Part shown: positions 18,799 through 29,142 of the stretch, piece after piece
How positions within the stretch are numbered: position 1 is the stretch's first letter
Layout of the letters: each line of letters begins with the position of its first letter
Source of the DNA: Asparagopsis taxiformis
Taxonomy: Eukaryota > Rhodophyta > Florideophyceae > Bonnemaisoniales > Bonnemaisoniaceae
Reading direction: 5' to 3'
NCBI GenBank assembly: GCA_030407315.1
Contig: JALQPE010001985.1
Span: 46,384 to 110,383 of the forward strand
Length of the DNA: 64,000 nt
The notes under the pieces: generated by a model
The model's input: the letters and a program-made list of their open reading frames with translations, nothing else
Database searches by the model: none
Told to the model about the DNA's origin: nothing
Translations under genes and position numbers: made by a program

Positions 18799-20880
18799 TC
18801 ATGGTGAGTGGGAGTGGTTTGGTATTGTTGGGAATTTTTCCGGTTCAAGCCAGTGGATGGCTTTCATATGGTCTAGTTTGTGGAGTTCCGTATCATGTGC
18901 CTTTGCCCATAAGTGTGCGTCGGGGTATTTTCTAGCTTGCCGGTGGTTTTTCGGTGCTGGTGTGGTTTCCATTATAGTGTGGGGTGGTGGAGGTGTGAAT
19001 CGTTGCTTGGTTCGGGCCTGGAATACCATGTTCGTTGTCGCTGTAGGGTCAGAGCAGGTGGTGTAAGGATGAAAGTCGATTGTTGGTATTTTTGTATATT
19101 GTTGAGTAAGAGTGTTCTGGACCATGATGGTGTCTTGGTCTATGCCATGCATATAGCGGTATAATGTTCCCCGAGGTTCAAGTTTTGTTTTCGGAGCGAA
19201 TCGCGGTGCGTATCCAAGTTGTGCGAATGCGAATAGCTTTTTGACTTTTGCAGGAGTGTTATACCATTGGGTGTGTGGAATGGCATTGGTGGATGAATGG
19301 AGTGTGATGTTCTTTTTGAAAACAGCTTCTAGAAGTGCGTCTTGCCAGTGGGAGGCGTCAAGTCCACTGTGATGGAGTGTGGCACGTACCATATCCATGA
19401 GTGTTTGGTTAATGTGTTCCGCAATGCTATTTTGTTGTGGGTGATATGGGGCGGTGGTGATGTGCTGAATACCTCTGCTTTTGAGCTGTTCAATTGTTGC
19501 ACGGGAAGTATATTCCTTGGCATTGTCTGACCTAAGGAAACGTGGATATTGGCCGAGGATTGTATGGACATATTCCATGTGGTGCGCTACAATTTGCGGT
19601 ATCGTGGTGCGGTCGGGAGTGCAGTAGACTGTTATGTACCGTGTGTTAGTGTCAATAAAGGTTGTGAAGTACCGGTTTCCTTGTTTGGATGTGGGCGATA
19701 TTGGACCGCATATATCGGAGGAGATGTGGTGTCCAATTGGGTGGCGATGGATTGTGGGTTTGTGGGTTGCTGCTTTCAGTTTTCCGGTTGCACATGAGCT
19801 ACATGTCATGTGACTGGCCGGTAGTGCGTCATATGGTTCTAGGGCAGGAAATGATTTTGTCTTGCACATGCGACGGATTGTTCTCGGGTTGGCAAGACCA
19901 AATTGGAGGTGCAGATTGTGCTGCGCAGAAGGGTAGATGGGGTTTTCTGGGATAGTGAGCTGGTGTCTTTTGTTGGATTTGATATTGGTGGTGGCTTGTA
20001 TCTGCGGTATTTTATTTGTCTGCTTTGCCGTGTTGCGTCTGAATAGTGCGGGTAATGGGCGCATATCTGACGATTGGTGCGCGGGGTTGGAGACTGGTTT
20101 CGTTGGAGTTGTGGTGCGGGTTTTGGTTGGATTTTGGCTTGTTTCAGAGTGGTGATTAGTGTTAGTGGGTGCTTTGATAGATTGTTTTCGTGTTGTATTG
20201 TTTGGTGATCGATTTCCTGGTTTCTGATTTTTGTTGCTTGTTCTCCAGGGTCGAGTCCATGGTACGGTTTTTTGTTTCGATCGGGTGTTTTGCGATGGTG
20301 CGTCGGCAGCTGGTGGTTGTCTTGTTCTGCGGGTTTTGGTTGTTTGTGTAGATTTGCTGTTCGACATATTTTGCAACGTAGATTGAGTGTTGTTGCATTG
20401 GAACTGGTACGGGTTATGACCGGCGTGTTTATTGTCGACAATGTAAAGCCCATTCTTGTATGAAGCTATTTTGTGAGTTGTGGGCTGGTTGGTCGTGCCG
20501 ATGTAAGCTGCATCCGTTGTGAATGTGACGGGTCCATGGGTACTAGCTACGGTGTGCACAGAGATAAGGTTGTGGACGATGTCTGGTGATACGACAGCGT
20601 CGCTAATGTTGAGTTTTATCGTCGGTGTGGGAATCTGTGTGTTGCCACGGTGGGTGATGATATGGCGGTGGTTAGCGGCTGTAGTAGTGAATCTTGGTGC
20701 GGATAATGGTCGAGTTCCATGGTGTGGCGTGTTAAGATGAGAAGGGTCAGCACCAGAGTCGAGGATAAAGTACTTACGTTCTTCTGCAGTCTGGTCAGTG
20801 GAGTTGTGCAAATTGTTGTTGTCATACAATGTAGTATATGGATCTCTATAGTTGTTATCCGGGTACGTTATTTCGTTCAT
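18799..20880 (-). CDS. E3b protease and integrase
   Basis: 693 codons with the same predicted product as E3a: protease FILDSGADPSH, zinc region lacking the second histidine, and the D-D-35-E integrase core. It is out of frame with gag upstream and RT downstream. Confidence 0.85.
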   Translation of the reverse strand: MNEITYPDNNYRDPYTTLYDNNNLHNSTDQTAEERKYFILDSGADPSHLNTPHHGTRPLSAPRFTTTAANHRHIITHRGNTQIPTPTIKLNISDAVVSPDIVHNLISVHTVASTHGPVTFTTDAAYIGTTNQPTTHKIASYKNGLYIVDNKHAGHNPYQFQCNNTQSTLQNMSNSKSTQTTKTRRTRQPPAADAPSQNTRSKQKTVPWTRPWRTSNKNQKPGNRSPNNTTRKQSIKAPTNTNHHSETSQNPTKTRTTTPTKPVSNPAHQSSDMRPLPALFRRNTAKQTNKIPQIQATTNIKSNKRHQLTIPENPIYPSAQHNLHLQFGLANPRTIRRMCKTKSFPALEPYDALPASHMTCSSCATGKLKAATHKPTIHRHPIGHHISSDICGPISPTSKQGNRYFTTFIDTNTRYITVYCTPDRTTIPQIVAHHMEYVHTILGQYPRFLRSDNAKEYTSRATIEQLKSRGIQHITTAPYHPQQNSIAEHINQTLMDMVRATLHHSGLDASHWQDALLEAVFKKNITLHSSTNAIPHTQWYNTPAKVKKLFAFAQLGYAPRFAPKTKLEPRGTLYRYMHGIDQDTIMVQNTLTQQYTKIPTIDFHPYTTCSDPTATTNMVFQARTKQRFTPPPPHTIMETTPAPKNHRQARKYPDAHLWAKAHDTELHKLDHMKAIHWLEPEKFPTIPNHSHSP

Positions 20881-21674
20881 TTGGTGCCTATTATTGTTTT
20901 GGACTCTGCATTCTTGATTGTTGTGAGTGTTTGAATGATGATAGGAGCACCATTTTGTCTGAGGATTATGGCTGCGGTTCGGGCTGCGTTGAATTTTTGG
21001 GTTCCAATTATTATATGGATGTCTGCGGTTTGACGTGTTCCGGCGTGAGGGGTACTGGATTCGGTATGGTGGTAGGTTGAACGTGTTGGTGTAGTTTTTG
21101 TTGTAGACTGTATGTAGTTGGCTGCTCTGTGAAGTCTGGTTGAGAATTCACTGATGGTTTGTGGCGGCGTTTGAATCATTATTTCATGTGTCGTTTGAAG
21201 AGCGTCTATATGTTGAATTCCTTGGATCATTAATTGGACTGTTAGGATTTCATTTTCGATTCCAGGGAAGTTTGCATTTTGCATTTTGATTCGCATTTGT
21301 TCATGTTTGGATATGTATTCCTCGATGTCTTCTGTAGATTCCAGTGAGATGTTTCGTGCAGTTTGTTCCAGTAAGCTGTGGTCAATCGCTGTTAGTTCTT
21401 GCACTGTGTTCAAGATGTGATTCGTCATGAGGTAGGGTGGGAGCTGGAGGTTGTCTTGAGTGAGGCGGGATGAAATGTTTTTCGGTAGACTGGACAAGAT
21501 GAGGAGAGTTAAGCGTTCTTGTTTTCGTTTTTGTTCCGCGAAAGCGGCAGGTTCGTTGGGTGCGGTAGTTGCTGCGTCGAGGAGATGCTCGAGTTGCATG
21601 TCATGAGCTGTTGTGATGAGCGTGCGGTTCTAGAACGATGCATTATCAAGTTCCAAAGTTGGTAGGGAGGACAT
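20877..21674 (-). pseudogene. E3b gag, with in-frame amber
   Basis: Mirror copy of the E3a gag. The TAG lies at the equivalent of 9677, which dates the mutation before the palindrome formed. Confidence 0.8.
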
Positions 21675-21914
21675 TTTGTGAGTTTTGCGGTATGTGAGTT
21701 GATGTTTGTTTTGCAGAGCGCAGTGAAGCATATGAGGGCCGATAACCTGTTGAAGCGATGAGGATCTCTTGCCTCTTTTACTTTGATGTTTGCTGTACAC
21801 TATTTATACTGTTGGGTAAGTTTGGTTCTTGTAAATTATTTGTTGCGTGTCGTCTTTTGCCGACACTGTTGGTTGCAATTATTTCGTGGCATGAGTTAGC
21901 ATCCTGACATATCC

Positions 21915-22814
21915 TGAACTAGGTAATAGCCAATCATGTGGCACCACGTGCCTGAGTTGAGGGATCCAATCACAACAAGTACAAATACTGGGGATTTAAT
22001 TTTTTTTAATTCAAAGGTCTATTCGTTTCACACGTTTCTTGTGGCGAAGGTGACCCTCGATTCCAGCGTGTTTTCAATACATGGCCGTTGGCATATTTTT
22101 GACCCATTTGGCTGGCCGCCAATCAGAAGACGCTAATTTGGGGGACGAAACGGATGCAGTTGGTCTATTGGTCCAAGTGTTTCCGGGCACCAAGCATTGT
22201 GATTGGGGCACAGTACGATACGAAGCTCTGGGGGTCTCCACATCCTACCACATCTATCAGCGTTGGACTGTTTATCCCCCCCCTTTGCCCCTAGTCCGGA
22301 AACTTGAGATCAAGTGTTTTGCTGCTACCGGCGCACCTCGATGTTTCGAGGAGACGTAAAATGACATTTTCTATCTGAGGCAGGGTATGTGACATACGCT
22401 ACATGCGGTATGTCAAGTACAGCTTATCCAGGACAAGTTGTCTTTGCGTCGTAAGAAAACGCTTTCAGTGATACGAGTTGTCAAACTTTTTGGAGACGCA
22501 ATTTGAATTACCCATGCGCAAGTGACTACACCCCCGACAAGAAGCGTTTCATCCAGGCGATAATAATTGGCTAATGTACACTCGATGGTGCTTCCATAGA
22601 ATGGATTGCCTTCAAGCTGGATGAGTGGTCATGGTGCTTATGTTTCCTCGATCCAAGGTCACGTCTGTCGGACGCGAGGTGCCTCCTAGATTGTCACATG
22701 ATGAAACGCAATAATTTCTTGATGGTACGTCTTGCAGGACTTTGAGAGAATTCTGGCCATTCTCCCGTATATGCCTACCATGAGTCGTTTCCGGAACACC
22801 CGGGTGCTATCATC
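21915..22814. other. Right-arm sequence with empty E2 site, no gene
   Basis: Inverted copy of 9394 back to 9046 and of 4432 back to about 3880. The E2 target is intact at about 22259-22275 with one GTCCA (GGAC on this strand). No coding feature is supported. Confidence 0.7.
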
Positions 22815-22819
22815 AACAC

Positions 22820-23140
22820 TGTTTATCATTTCTCCTTTTGATAACCATGACTTTCACACGTGTTCCAATGATACACGTTGCCAACGTTCAGCTTGCGATT
22901 TGCAATTTCGAGGAGAGTATTACATGGCACTCTAACTACTGACCATGATATTCAGTGATTAGAACAGTGTGAACTCACCTGCAATTTTTACTCTACTGAT
23001 TCATTCACCCTGTTCTACGCCACCTAGAATTAGTACATATAGCCTGCTCCTTCCTCCCTATCAACTGGATAGCTACTGGAAGATTACAGAACACTTTACT
23101 TGTACTTTTCTCGGTCCTCACAACACCATTCATTTTCATT
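22820..23140 (+). repeat. E7 5' LTR
   Basis: 321 bp, TGTTTATCATTT...TTTTCATT. The boundaries are fixed by the target duplication and primer site. The 3' terminus is TT, not the usual CA. Confidence 0.9.
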
Positions 23141-23157
23141 GTTATGGGCCCAGAGCC
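23141..23157 (+). other. E7 primer binding site containing the gag-pol start codon
   Basis: GTTATGGGCCCAGAGCC. GTTATGGGCCCAG is the complement expected for an initiator tRNA-Met anticodon arm. The ATG at 23144 that faces the tRNA anticodon is also the first codon of the polyprotein (MGPEP). Confidence 0.8.
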
Positions 23158-26100
23158 TAAACCTTCCAATGTGCCGTCACGCCCTCGCTTTGCATGGGAT
23201 TCCAAGACAGTCCCCTGGACTGATGGAAAAGGGAATCAAGACGAGTACGCTGAATCCGTTCGCTTGTGGAAGGCTTTTCATGATTTATTACCCGATAATA
23301 ATGGCAATAAGATACCAAAAGAGTTGCAAGGCCTTATGTTGCAGAGCCAGCTATACGGCCGAGCTCGTGACCTCTGCAAATCAATACCGGAAAGCACTAT
23401 TCAGTCTGTTGATGGTGCTACTGCGATTGTTAATGCCATTTTCAAGCGTGATCCACTTGCTGTTGTGAGTGAGGTATACCAAGACTACAATGTATTACTG
23501 AATACAAGGCGCTACCCGAATGAGTCGTTCAAAAATTTCGAGTCGCGTTTCGAAGCTCAAGTATCTAAGTTTAACGCGCATTCTACTGAGACGAAACTGT
23601 CTGCTGCTCTTACAGCTTTTATGCTATTAGCAAACTCCAATATTGACAGCAACCAAAGAGTTGCTATTCTTGCTGCTTCCGCCCCGCGAGTGAGTGAACA
23701 AGACAGCAACCTCTCGACTACTGCATGTTTACAAGCTGTTACCTACAGCTCTATTGCAACAGTACTACGACAATGTGACAAAACAGTCACTAACGGCCCC
23801 TATACTGATAACAGTAGCTCCTTGCAGGCTAACTACATTTCGCGTCCTCTGCGTTGCAACCGGAATCGCCTCTCTGCAGAGCAGCTTGCTGCTGTAAAGG
23901 CACGAAGCCGTTGCCGTAAGTGTCGGCAGATTGGACACTGGGCTGTTGATCATAATGCTGATGGTTCTTTGAAGTCACCAAACTCTACACCAGCCACTGA
24001 CACAAATGGTTCTACATTTCCATCAACTGTTACAAATCAAGCTAAGAAGTCTGTCACCTTTAACATGGTTAAAATACACAGTAATGGTGTTGGTTCAGAT
24101 GTGCGGGAACCGATTGGTCCCCTTCTTGATGATGGGGCCCCTTACAGTGGGCTTGGCTGGAATGAATTGAAACTACTCCAGAAATTCATTTGCCCGAATT
24201 GGACTGGATCGCTAGACCCTATACCTGATTCTATTGCCGACAGGCCTTATTGGCAGTATGGATCAGGCAATCATGCAAGTGACACACGTCGGATACTTGG
24301 ATCCATTTTATTGGAGGCTTCATGTGACGATGGGAGTATCGTCAGCATTCGACACTTGGTAATTGATGGCTCATCTCAATGGGTCATAGGCCGCAATGTT
24401 ACTAAACACTGTGATATATTGCACATTGGGAAGAATGTGCTACAACTACCTTGCGACAGTGAAGGTCTATCATACGGAAGTATCTCTCTTGTCAACAGAG
24501 ATATGCATAGCTATGTACCATATCCATGTTTCTTATCAAGAGAAAGAGAGCTTTCCAGTGCAGAGAGCTCTACTATATTTTGTGCTGCAGCAAGCATCGA
24601 AGATTCAAACTGCTCCCGGCCGTGGTCTGAAATGCGCAAAATAGTTGACAAAGTACACCGCCATGTTTGCGGTCATTCGTCGTACACTGATATCAAGATT
24701 TTGCTCACACGAAATGGGATATGGAGCAATGAGGTTCAGAAGTATCTACATCGCCTCCTAGAATCATGTGCTCACTGTAGTACTACTCATGAGCCCAAGC
24801 AAGCAAGGAAAGTATCATTAAGTTCAATGAGCAGACAATTTAACCATGTGGTCTGTATTGATCACCTGCATCTTGGTGATATGAGGGTAATTCACATAAT
24901 GGACTCTGTGACACGATACTCAACAGGGGCAGTAGTACCTGATACATCAATGAATCACGCAATTACTGCATTCGAATCCCATTGGGTCTCAGCATTCTGG
25001 CCACCTGATTGTGTACTGTATGATCCTGCTTTTGGAAACAAGAAATTTCTCAATTATTTGGAGAAACTTGGGATTGAACCCCGTCCAATCCCGCCTCGTC
25101 GTCATAACAAAAATGTCATCGAATCAAAACACCGTGTGATTCGAGATATTTTCATTCGCCTGGAACATGAGCTGAAAGGTTCGCCGGAAGACCGTGAACT
25201 GCTTGTACAGCAGGCTCTTCGAATATCCAATGATCTTTATGGCAATGATGTTATGTCCGCCCATGAACTAGCAAAGGGATACACGCGTCCTATCGAATCG
25301 GGAAGTACTCCAGCTCTAGTTCCTGATGATATACAGACTGCACACGACGAGTTACTAGGCAAACGAAAGTTGAATTTAATACTGCGTTCTAAGTCAGTGG
25401 CTGATACTCCTATTCATGTTGGTGATACTGTTCAAATTTACATCAGGCAGCAAAATGAAAAGAGAGGAAAGTGGTCTGGCCCACGACAAGTGCTATCCTA
25501 TGATCATAAGTCACGTACAGTGACTGTACCTGGCTCACGTGGCCAAAAAGTATCTGCTGCAGTTGAGGATGTTCGACACTCTATATCAGGAAATATGCTT
25601 GCCAGCGCTATTCAAGACGCCATAGACACTGTTGAAAGATGTACTGACGCTTCCATTGATGAGATTAGTTCTGATGAGCAAAATGATGTGGATGAAAATG
25701 CAGGACTTCCATCTACACACTTACAGGATGTAAGTGACTTTGACATGTCCCAACAAGACATTCCACTGTGCACTATCTCGGATTCACGACCTGCAGAATC
25801 TGTATCCGTTCCTGCCAGCGAAAGTGCAACGTTTCCCTCTGTCGGGGACAGTATTGACGTGTACTGGCCATTAGACAAGATGTACTACTCCGGGAAAGTA
25901 TCTCAGATTGATGACCAATTATACACTATCAATTATGATGATGGAGATTGTGAAAAAGTACTGTTGACTGATGAAAAATGGAAATTTTCAACTTCTGCCA
26001 AATCAGTTACAAGTAATGAAATTACAATTACGCCTGGCGAATGTCTTTCCAGTAATCAAGAGGAAGTGATGGACCAGTACTACCAGATGTTTGGTAACAA

Positions 26101-26860
26101 AGACTTCATGTCCTTCCAAGCCCAAAGCCTACCCTCTTATATCACATATAACGCTTACCAAAAAGAGGAAGAAGCTTTTATGAAGACCGTGCGAGAAATT
26201 CCTGTAGAAAACGTTCCCCCAGATGGAAATATCATTACTAGCCATGTCATATACAAGGTCAAGCAATGTGATGATGGGTCAAGAATTATGAAAGCACGTA
26301 TTGCACCACATGGAAATAAGGATCGTGAGAAACACACCCTCAAATCAGACTCTTCCACTTGTCCGCCTGTTGGTATTCGTATCCTACTCTCACTTGCTGT
26401 TTTATTCAAATGGACAATTGCCAAAATTGACTTTAAAAACGCTTTCCTACAAACAGGAAAGGCAGCGCGTGATGTCTATGTGGTACCTCCTCATGAATGT
26501 TCAAATAAGAAAAATTATTGGTTGTTACTAACAGCCGCATACGGACTTGTCAATGCCAATGCGAAATGGCAAGACATGAGCGATGACTTCTTGTTTTCTA
26601 TTGGTTTTAACCAGCTTGTATATGTACCCCAGTTGTTCTATTCTTTCGCAAAAAACAGCTTACAAGTTGTTGCAGTCAAAGTTGTGGATGACATATTGTT
26701 TGCTGGTCCCAGACATATTCTGGAAGGTATTATTGCAGATATTGCAGCATCATATGTTCTTGGAACAATCGTGTATGGGCCAGGCCAGTTCATGTTTTTT
26801 GGGCTTTCTATTAATCAAGACGAAGAATACTCCATTACGGTTGATGCAGACCAAAATTAG
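23144..26860 (+). CDS. E7 Gag-Pol polyprotein with Tudor-like domain
   Basis: 1238 residues. Gag about 1-250. Zinc knuckle CRKCRQIGHWAVDH at 257-270 has ligands C-X2-C-X4-H-X4-H (last Cys replaced by His). Protease LLDDGAPYSGLG with Asp 329. Integrase zinc region HRHVCGH...CAHC about 505-545; core Asp 573 (CIDHLHL), Asp 627 (LYDPAF) and Glu 660 (VIESKH). At about 900-945, between integrase and RT, lies a Tudor-like module (VGDSIDVYWPLDKMYYSGKV then INYDDGDCEKV), plausibly a chromatin reader guiding integration. RT follows (AKIDFKNAFLQTG), active site KVVDDILF about 1179-1186 with valine for the YxDD tyrosine. The frame breaks at an A4 run near 26853, before RNase H. Confidence 0.9.
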   Translation: MGPEPKPSNVPSRPRFAWDSKTVPWTDGKGNQDEYAESVRLWKAFHDLLPDNNGNKIPKELQGLMLQSQLYGRARDLCKSIPESTIQSVDGATAIVNAIFKRDPLAVVSEVYQDYNVLLNTRRYPNESFKNFESRFEAQVSKFNAHSTETKLSAALTAFMLLANSNIDSNQRVAILAASAPRVSEQDSNLSTTACLQAVTYSSIATVLRQCDKTVTNGPYTDNSSSLQANYISRPLRCNRNRLSAEQLAAVKARSRCRKCRQIGHWAVDHNADGSLKSPNSTPATDTNGSTFPSTVTNQAKKSVTFNMVKIHSNGVGSDVREPIGPLLDDGAPYSGLGWNELKLLQKFICPNWTGSLDPIPDSIADRPYWQYGSGNHASDTRRILGSILLEASCDDGSIVSIRHLVIDGSSQWVIGRNVTKHCDILHIGKNVLQLPCDSEGLSYGSISLVNRDMHSYVPYPCFLSRERELSSAESSTIFCAAASIEDSNCSRPWSEMRKIVDKVHRHVCGHSSYTDIKILLTRNGIWSNEVQKYLHRLLESCAHCSTTHEPKQARKVSLSSMSRQFNHVVCIDHLHLGDMRVIHIMDSVTRYSTGAVVPDTSMNHAITAFESHWVSAFWPPDCVLYDPAFGNKKFLNYLEKLGIEPRPIPPRRHNKNVIESKHRVIRDIFIRLEHELKGSPEDRELLVQQALRISNDLYGNDVMSAHELAKGYTRPIESGSTPALVPDDIQTAHDELLGKRKLNLILRSKSVADTPIHVGDTVQIYIRQQNEKRGKWSGPRQVLSYDHKSRTVTVPGSRGQKVSAAVEDVRHSISGNMLASAIQDAIDTVERCTDASIDEISSDEQNDVDENAGLPSTHLQDVSDFDMSQQDIPLCTISDSRPAESVSVPASESATFPSVGDSIDVYWPLDKMYYSGKVSQIDDQLYTINYDDGDCEKVLLTDEKWKFSTSAKSVTSNEITITPGECLSSNQEEVMDQYYQMFGNKDFMSFQAQSLPSYITYNAYQKEEEAFMKTVREIPVENVPPDGNIITSHVIYKVKQCDDGSRIMKARIAPHGNKDREKHTLKSDSSTCPPVGIRILLSLAVLFKWTIAKIDFKNAFLQTGKAARDVYVVPPHECSNKKNYWLLLTAAYGLVNANAKWQDMSDDFLFSIGFNQLVYVPQLFYSFAKNSLQVVAVKVVDDILFAGPRHILEGIIADIAASYVLGTIVYGPGQFMFFGLSINQDEEYSITVDADQN

Positions 26861-27675
26861 ACCGTTTGGAACCTTTTCCAATTGATCGCATACGACGCAA
26901 ACAAATTGATGCAGCACTCAACGATGTTGAACTATCGTCATTTCGCTCTCTCAACAGCTCTATTGGTTGGTTGGGTATTTCTGCTTCACCTTTCTGCGCT
27001 CATACTGCTAGCTACTTACAGCAGAAGAGTCCCAAACCAACTGTCAGCCATTTGGTTACACAAATCAATATGCTGCGCAAATTGAAAAAGCTTGGCACTT
27101 GTATTAAGTTCAAGCGCCCCACTCTCTGCATACCGCATTCGATTTCTATTTTGGTATTTTCAGATGCCAGCAAAATTGATGATATAGGTCAACTTGGTTA
27201 TGTTGCAGGTCTTCTAATTGGCACGTTGGAATGCGGTTCAGTGTTCCATACTCTATCATGGACTTCGCATAGGTCCAAAAGGCCTGTGAAGTCGACTGGT
27301 TCAGCGGAAATTCTAGCTGCTGCTGCTGGTATTGATGAAGGGAAGCTTCTTGTGAAAGCTTTTCAAACGCTTCTGGACATGTATATCTCACATATAATCA
27401 TTGTTGATTCCAAAGATCTGTTTTCTACACTATCCACATGCAGAAGTGCTACAGACCGCTCTATTAGAGCAGATGTCAGTGTCATGCGTTATGAATTTGA
27501 GACACAGAATGTCAATCAAATTATGTGGATCCCTGGTAATCTGAATCTTGCCGACCCGTTGACGAAGCCAAACAGTCCTCTCATATCTTTATTGCAGCTT
27601 GCAATGTACTCCAGTGAGATCCCTATGTCATTTACAACTGCATTGAGCAGGAGTACTGCTCGATCTACTGGCTAG
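26861..27675 (+). CDS. E7 RT end and RNase H
   Basis: Continuation of the polyprotein one frame over: RLEPFPIDRIRRKQIDAALN, SSIGWLGISASPF, then RNase H with ILVFSDAS, STGSAEILAAAAGIDEG, IIVDSKDL and a terminal NLADPLTKP. A single one-base indel separates it from the upstream frame; otherwise the polyprotein would be about 1510 residues. A sequencing error at the A run is a fair alternative. Confidence 0.87.
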
Positions 27676-27698
27676 TCAACCTCTCGAAAAGGGATGAG

Positions 27699-28019
27699 TG
27701 TTTATCATTTCTCCTTTTGATAACCATGACTTTCACACGTGTTCCAATGATACACGTTGCCAACGTTCAGCTTGCGATTTGCAATTTCGAGGAGAGTATT
27801 ACATGGCACTCTAACTACTGACCATGATATTCAGTGATTAGAACAGTGTGAACTCACCTGCAATTTTTACTCTACTGATTCATTCACCCTGTTCTACGCC
27901 ACCTAGAATTAGTACATATAGCCTGCTCCTTCCTCCCTATCAACTGGATAGCTACTGGAAGATTACAGAACACTTTACTTGTACTTTTCTCGGTCCTCAC
28001 AACACCATTCATTTTCATT
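27699..28019 (+). repeat. E7 3' LTR
   Basis: 321 bp, same as the 5' LTR by reading; followed by AACAC. Confidence 0.9.
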
Positions 28020-28024
28020 AACAC

Positions 28025-29042
28025 ACCGCCCAACCAGTGTCAGGGATGAAACACATGTGTGTACCATATCGAACATGACTACTGTAATCTAGATGTTTTG
28101 ATTAGGTCACCACTCATGGCATCAGACGTCAGATGACGTAGACCGACCATCGTCACCAACTTGGCATCTGACAAGTGTGTCTCCAGTTGGAATCAAATAA
28201 CATGTCCTGCAATCCCGAGCGGCGCAGTCTGCTTGAAGCGCAGTCATCCTGCTACATTCCCTTGTGCTGGCACTTTTTCGGTGTGGTCATTCGTGCTGGG
28301 CCAGCACATGTAACAAATCGTCTGTAGTCATATCCTTTTCATCCACAGATTACGAGAAGATTTACAGTGATGACATGTTGAAACTCCAGCTACACTAAGC
28401 CTGCTGCCAAGTAGACGGGAGGAATCGACAGGTGCATACACCCCTCACACCATAGTACTGTGGAAATTGCTCAAGCGCCAGTTCAACTTCAGATATCCTG
28501 TCCCATCGACTGTAACAATCTGCATCTGGAACGCTAGTCACGATCTATCCCGTACCCTGGTTCCGTGGCCTCCAGAGAACCAGACACTGTGTGACGGACA
28601 GCGTGATGTGTATGGGCCGTTTCCATCGCTCAATCGTGAGCAGGCGCAGGAGATATACCACCATCAGCATTGAACTGACGTTTTCAACACAGGCGGTATT
28701 TTCCACGCAATCATATGTACTGGTGCAATCGAGAAAAACCAGTCAGTCGCTGGCCGCCAGTACTACCTTTCCTTCTACCCCGTTCCAATTCAGCCCTCCT
28801 GCCTTTACCTTGTCATCTCGACAAACCTCCTGTAGATGTATCCGTTTGTCCAGCAATTCATCTCGACCAGCAGCAGCCTTGATGGACGTTCTAGATACAC
28901 CATCGTATGGCTTGCACTGCCTTGACGCATTCACCTCTGAGGAGCACCGATGAATTGCACAGTAAGCCAATTGCTGATACAACACACGAGGATCCACGAC
29001 CTTTCCTGCTGCACTCCACTTCAATCGCTGTTCTCAAACTCT
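28025..29042. other. Upstream region of Cys-rich gene B, no other gene
   Basis: Inverted copy of 3875-2859. Small ORFs on both strands match those of the left arm exactly and lack motifs. Confidence 0.6.
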
Positions 29043-29049
29043 ATATAAT
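29043..29049 (+). promoter_or_regulatory. TATA box of gene B
   Basis: TATATAA about 94 bp before the start codon, identical to copies A and D. Confidence 0.6.
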
Positions 29050-29142
29050 TCCTTGCGCCGGCACTTTTCTTCTATTCACCACCAAACCATTCGCGCACAA
29101 TTTGCATACCATCCATCCAACTCAATACCGCAAACCTTCATC

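Larger units (their letters stand above)
902..19444. repeat. Tandem segmental duplication, copy 1
   Basis: This stretch, minus element E2, is repeated in direct orientation at 50073-64000 with offset about 49171 before E2 and 44559 after it. Identity is near complete wherever I compared it: the same encoded proteins, the same element breakpoints and the same frameshifts. The duplicated block contains Cys-rich gene A, E3a, the palindrome centre and part of E3b. It could be a true duplication or two haplotypes placed in series by the assembler. Confidence 0.88.
17116..21909 (-). mobile_element. Ty1/copia element E3b, inverted copy of E3a
   Basis: 4794 bp, the same length as E3a, with target duplication TATCC at 17111-17115 and 21910-21914 (GGATA on the element strand). 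5' LTR 21748-21909, gag 21674-20877 with the same amber, protease/integrase 20880-18799, RT 18746-18120 and RNase H to 17312. All frameshifts of E3a are shared. 3' LTR body 17116-17277, with the hairpin leader at 17275-17342. Confidence 0.93.
22820..28019 (+). mobile_element. GalEa-like Ty1/copia element E7, full length
   Basis: 5200 bp with 321-bp LTRs that read identical, and target duplication AACAC at 22815-22819 and 28020-28024. The locus is uninterrupted near 3880 and near 53050. It carries a perfect initiator-tRNA half primer site, one long gag-pol frame broken once, and a purine tract GAAAAGGGATGAG just before the 3' LTR. It lacks the duplicated LTR-start leader of the other families here. 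It is related to E8. Confidence 0.94.
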
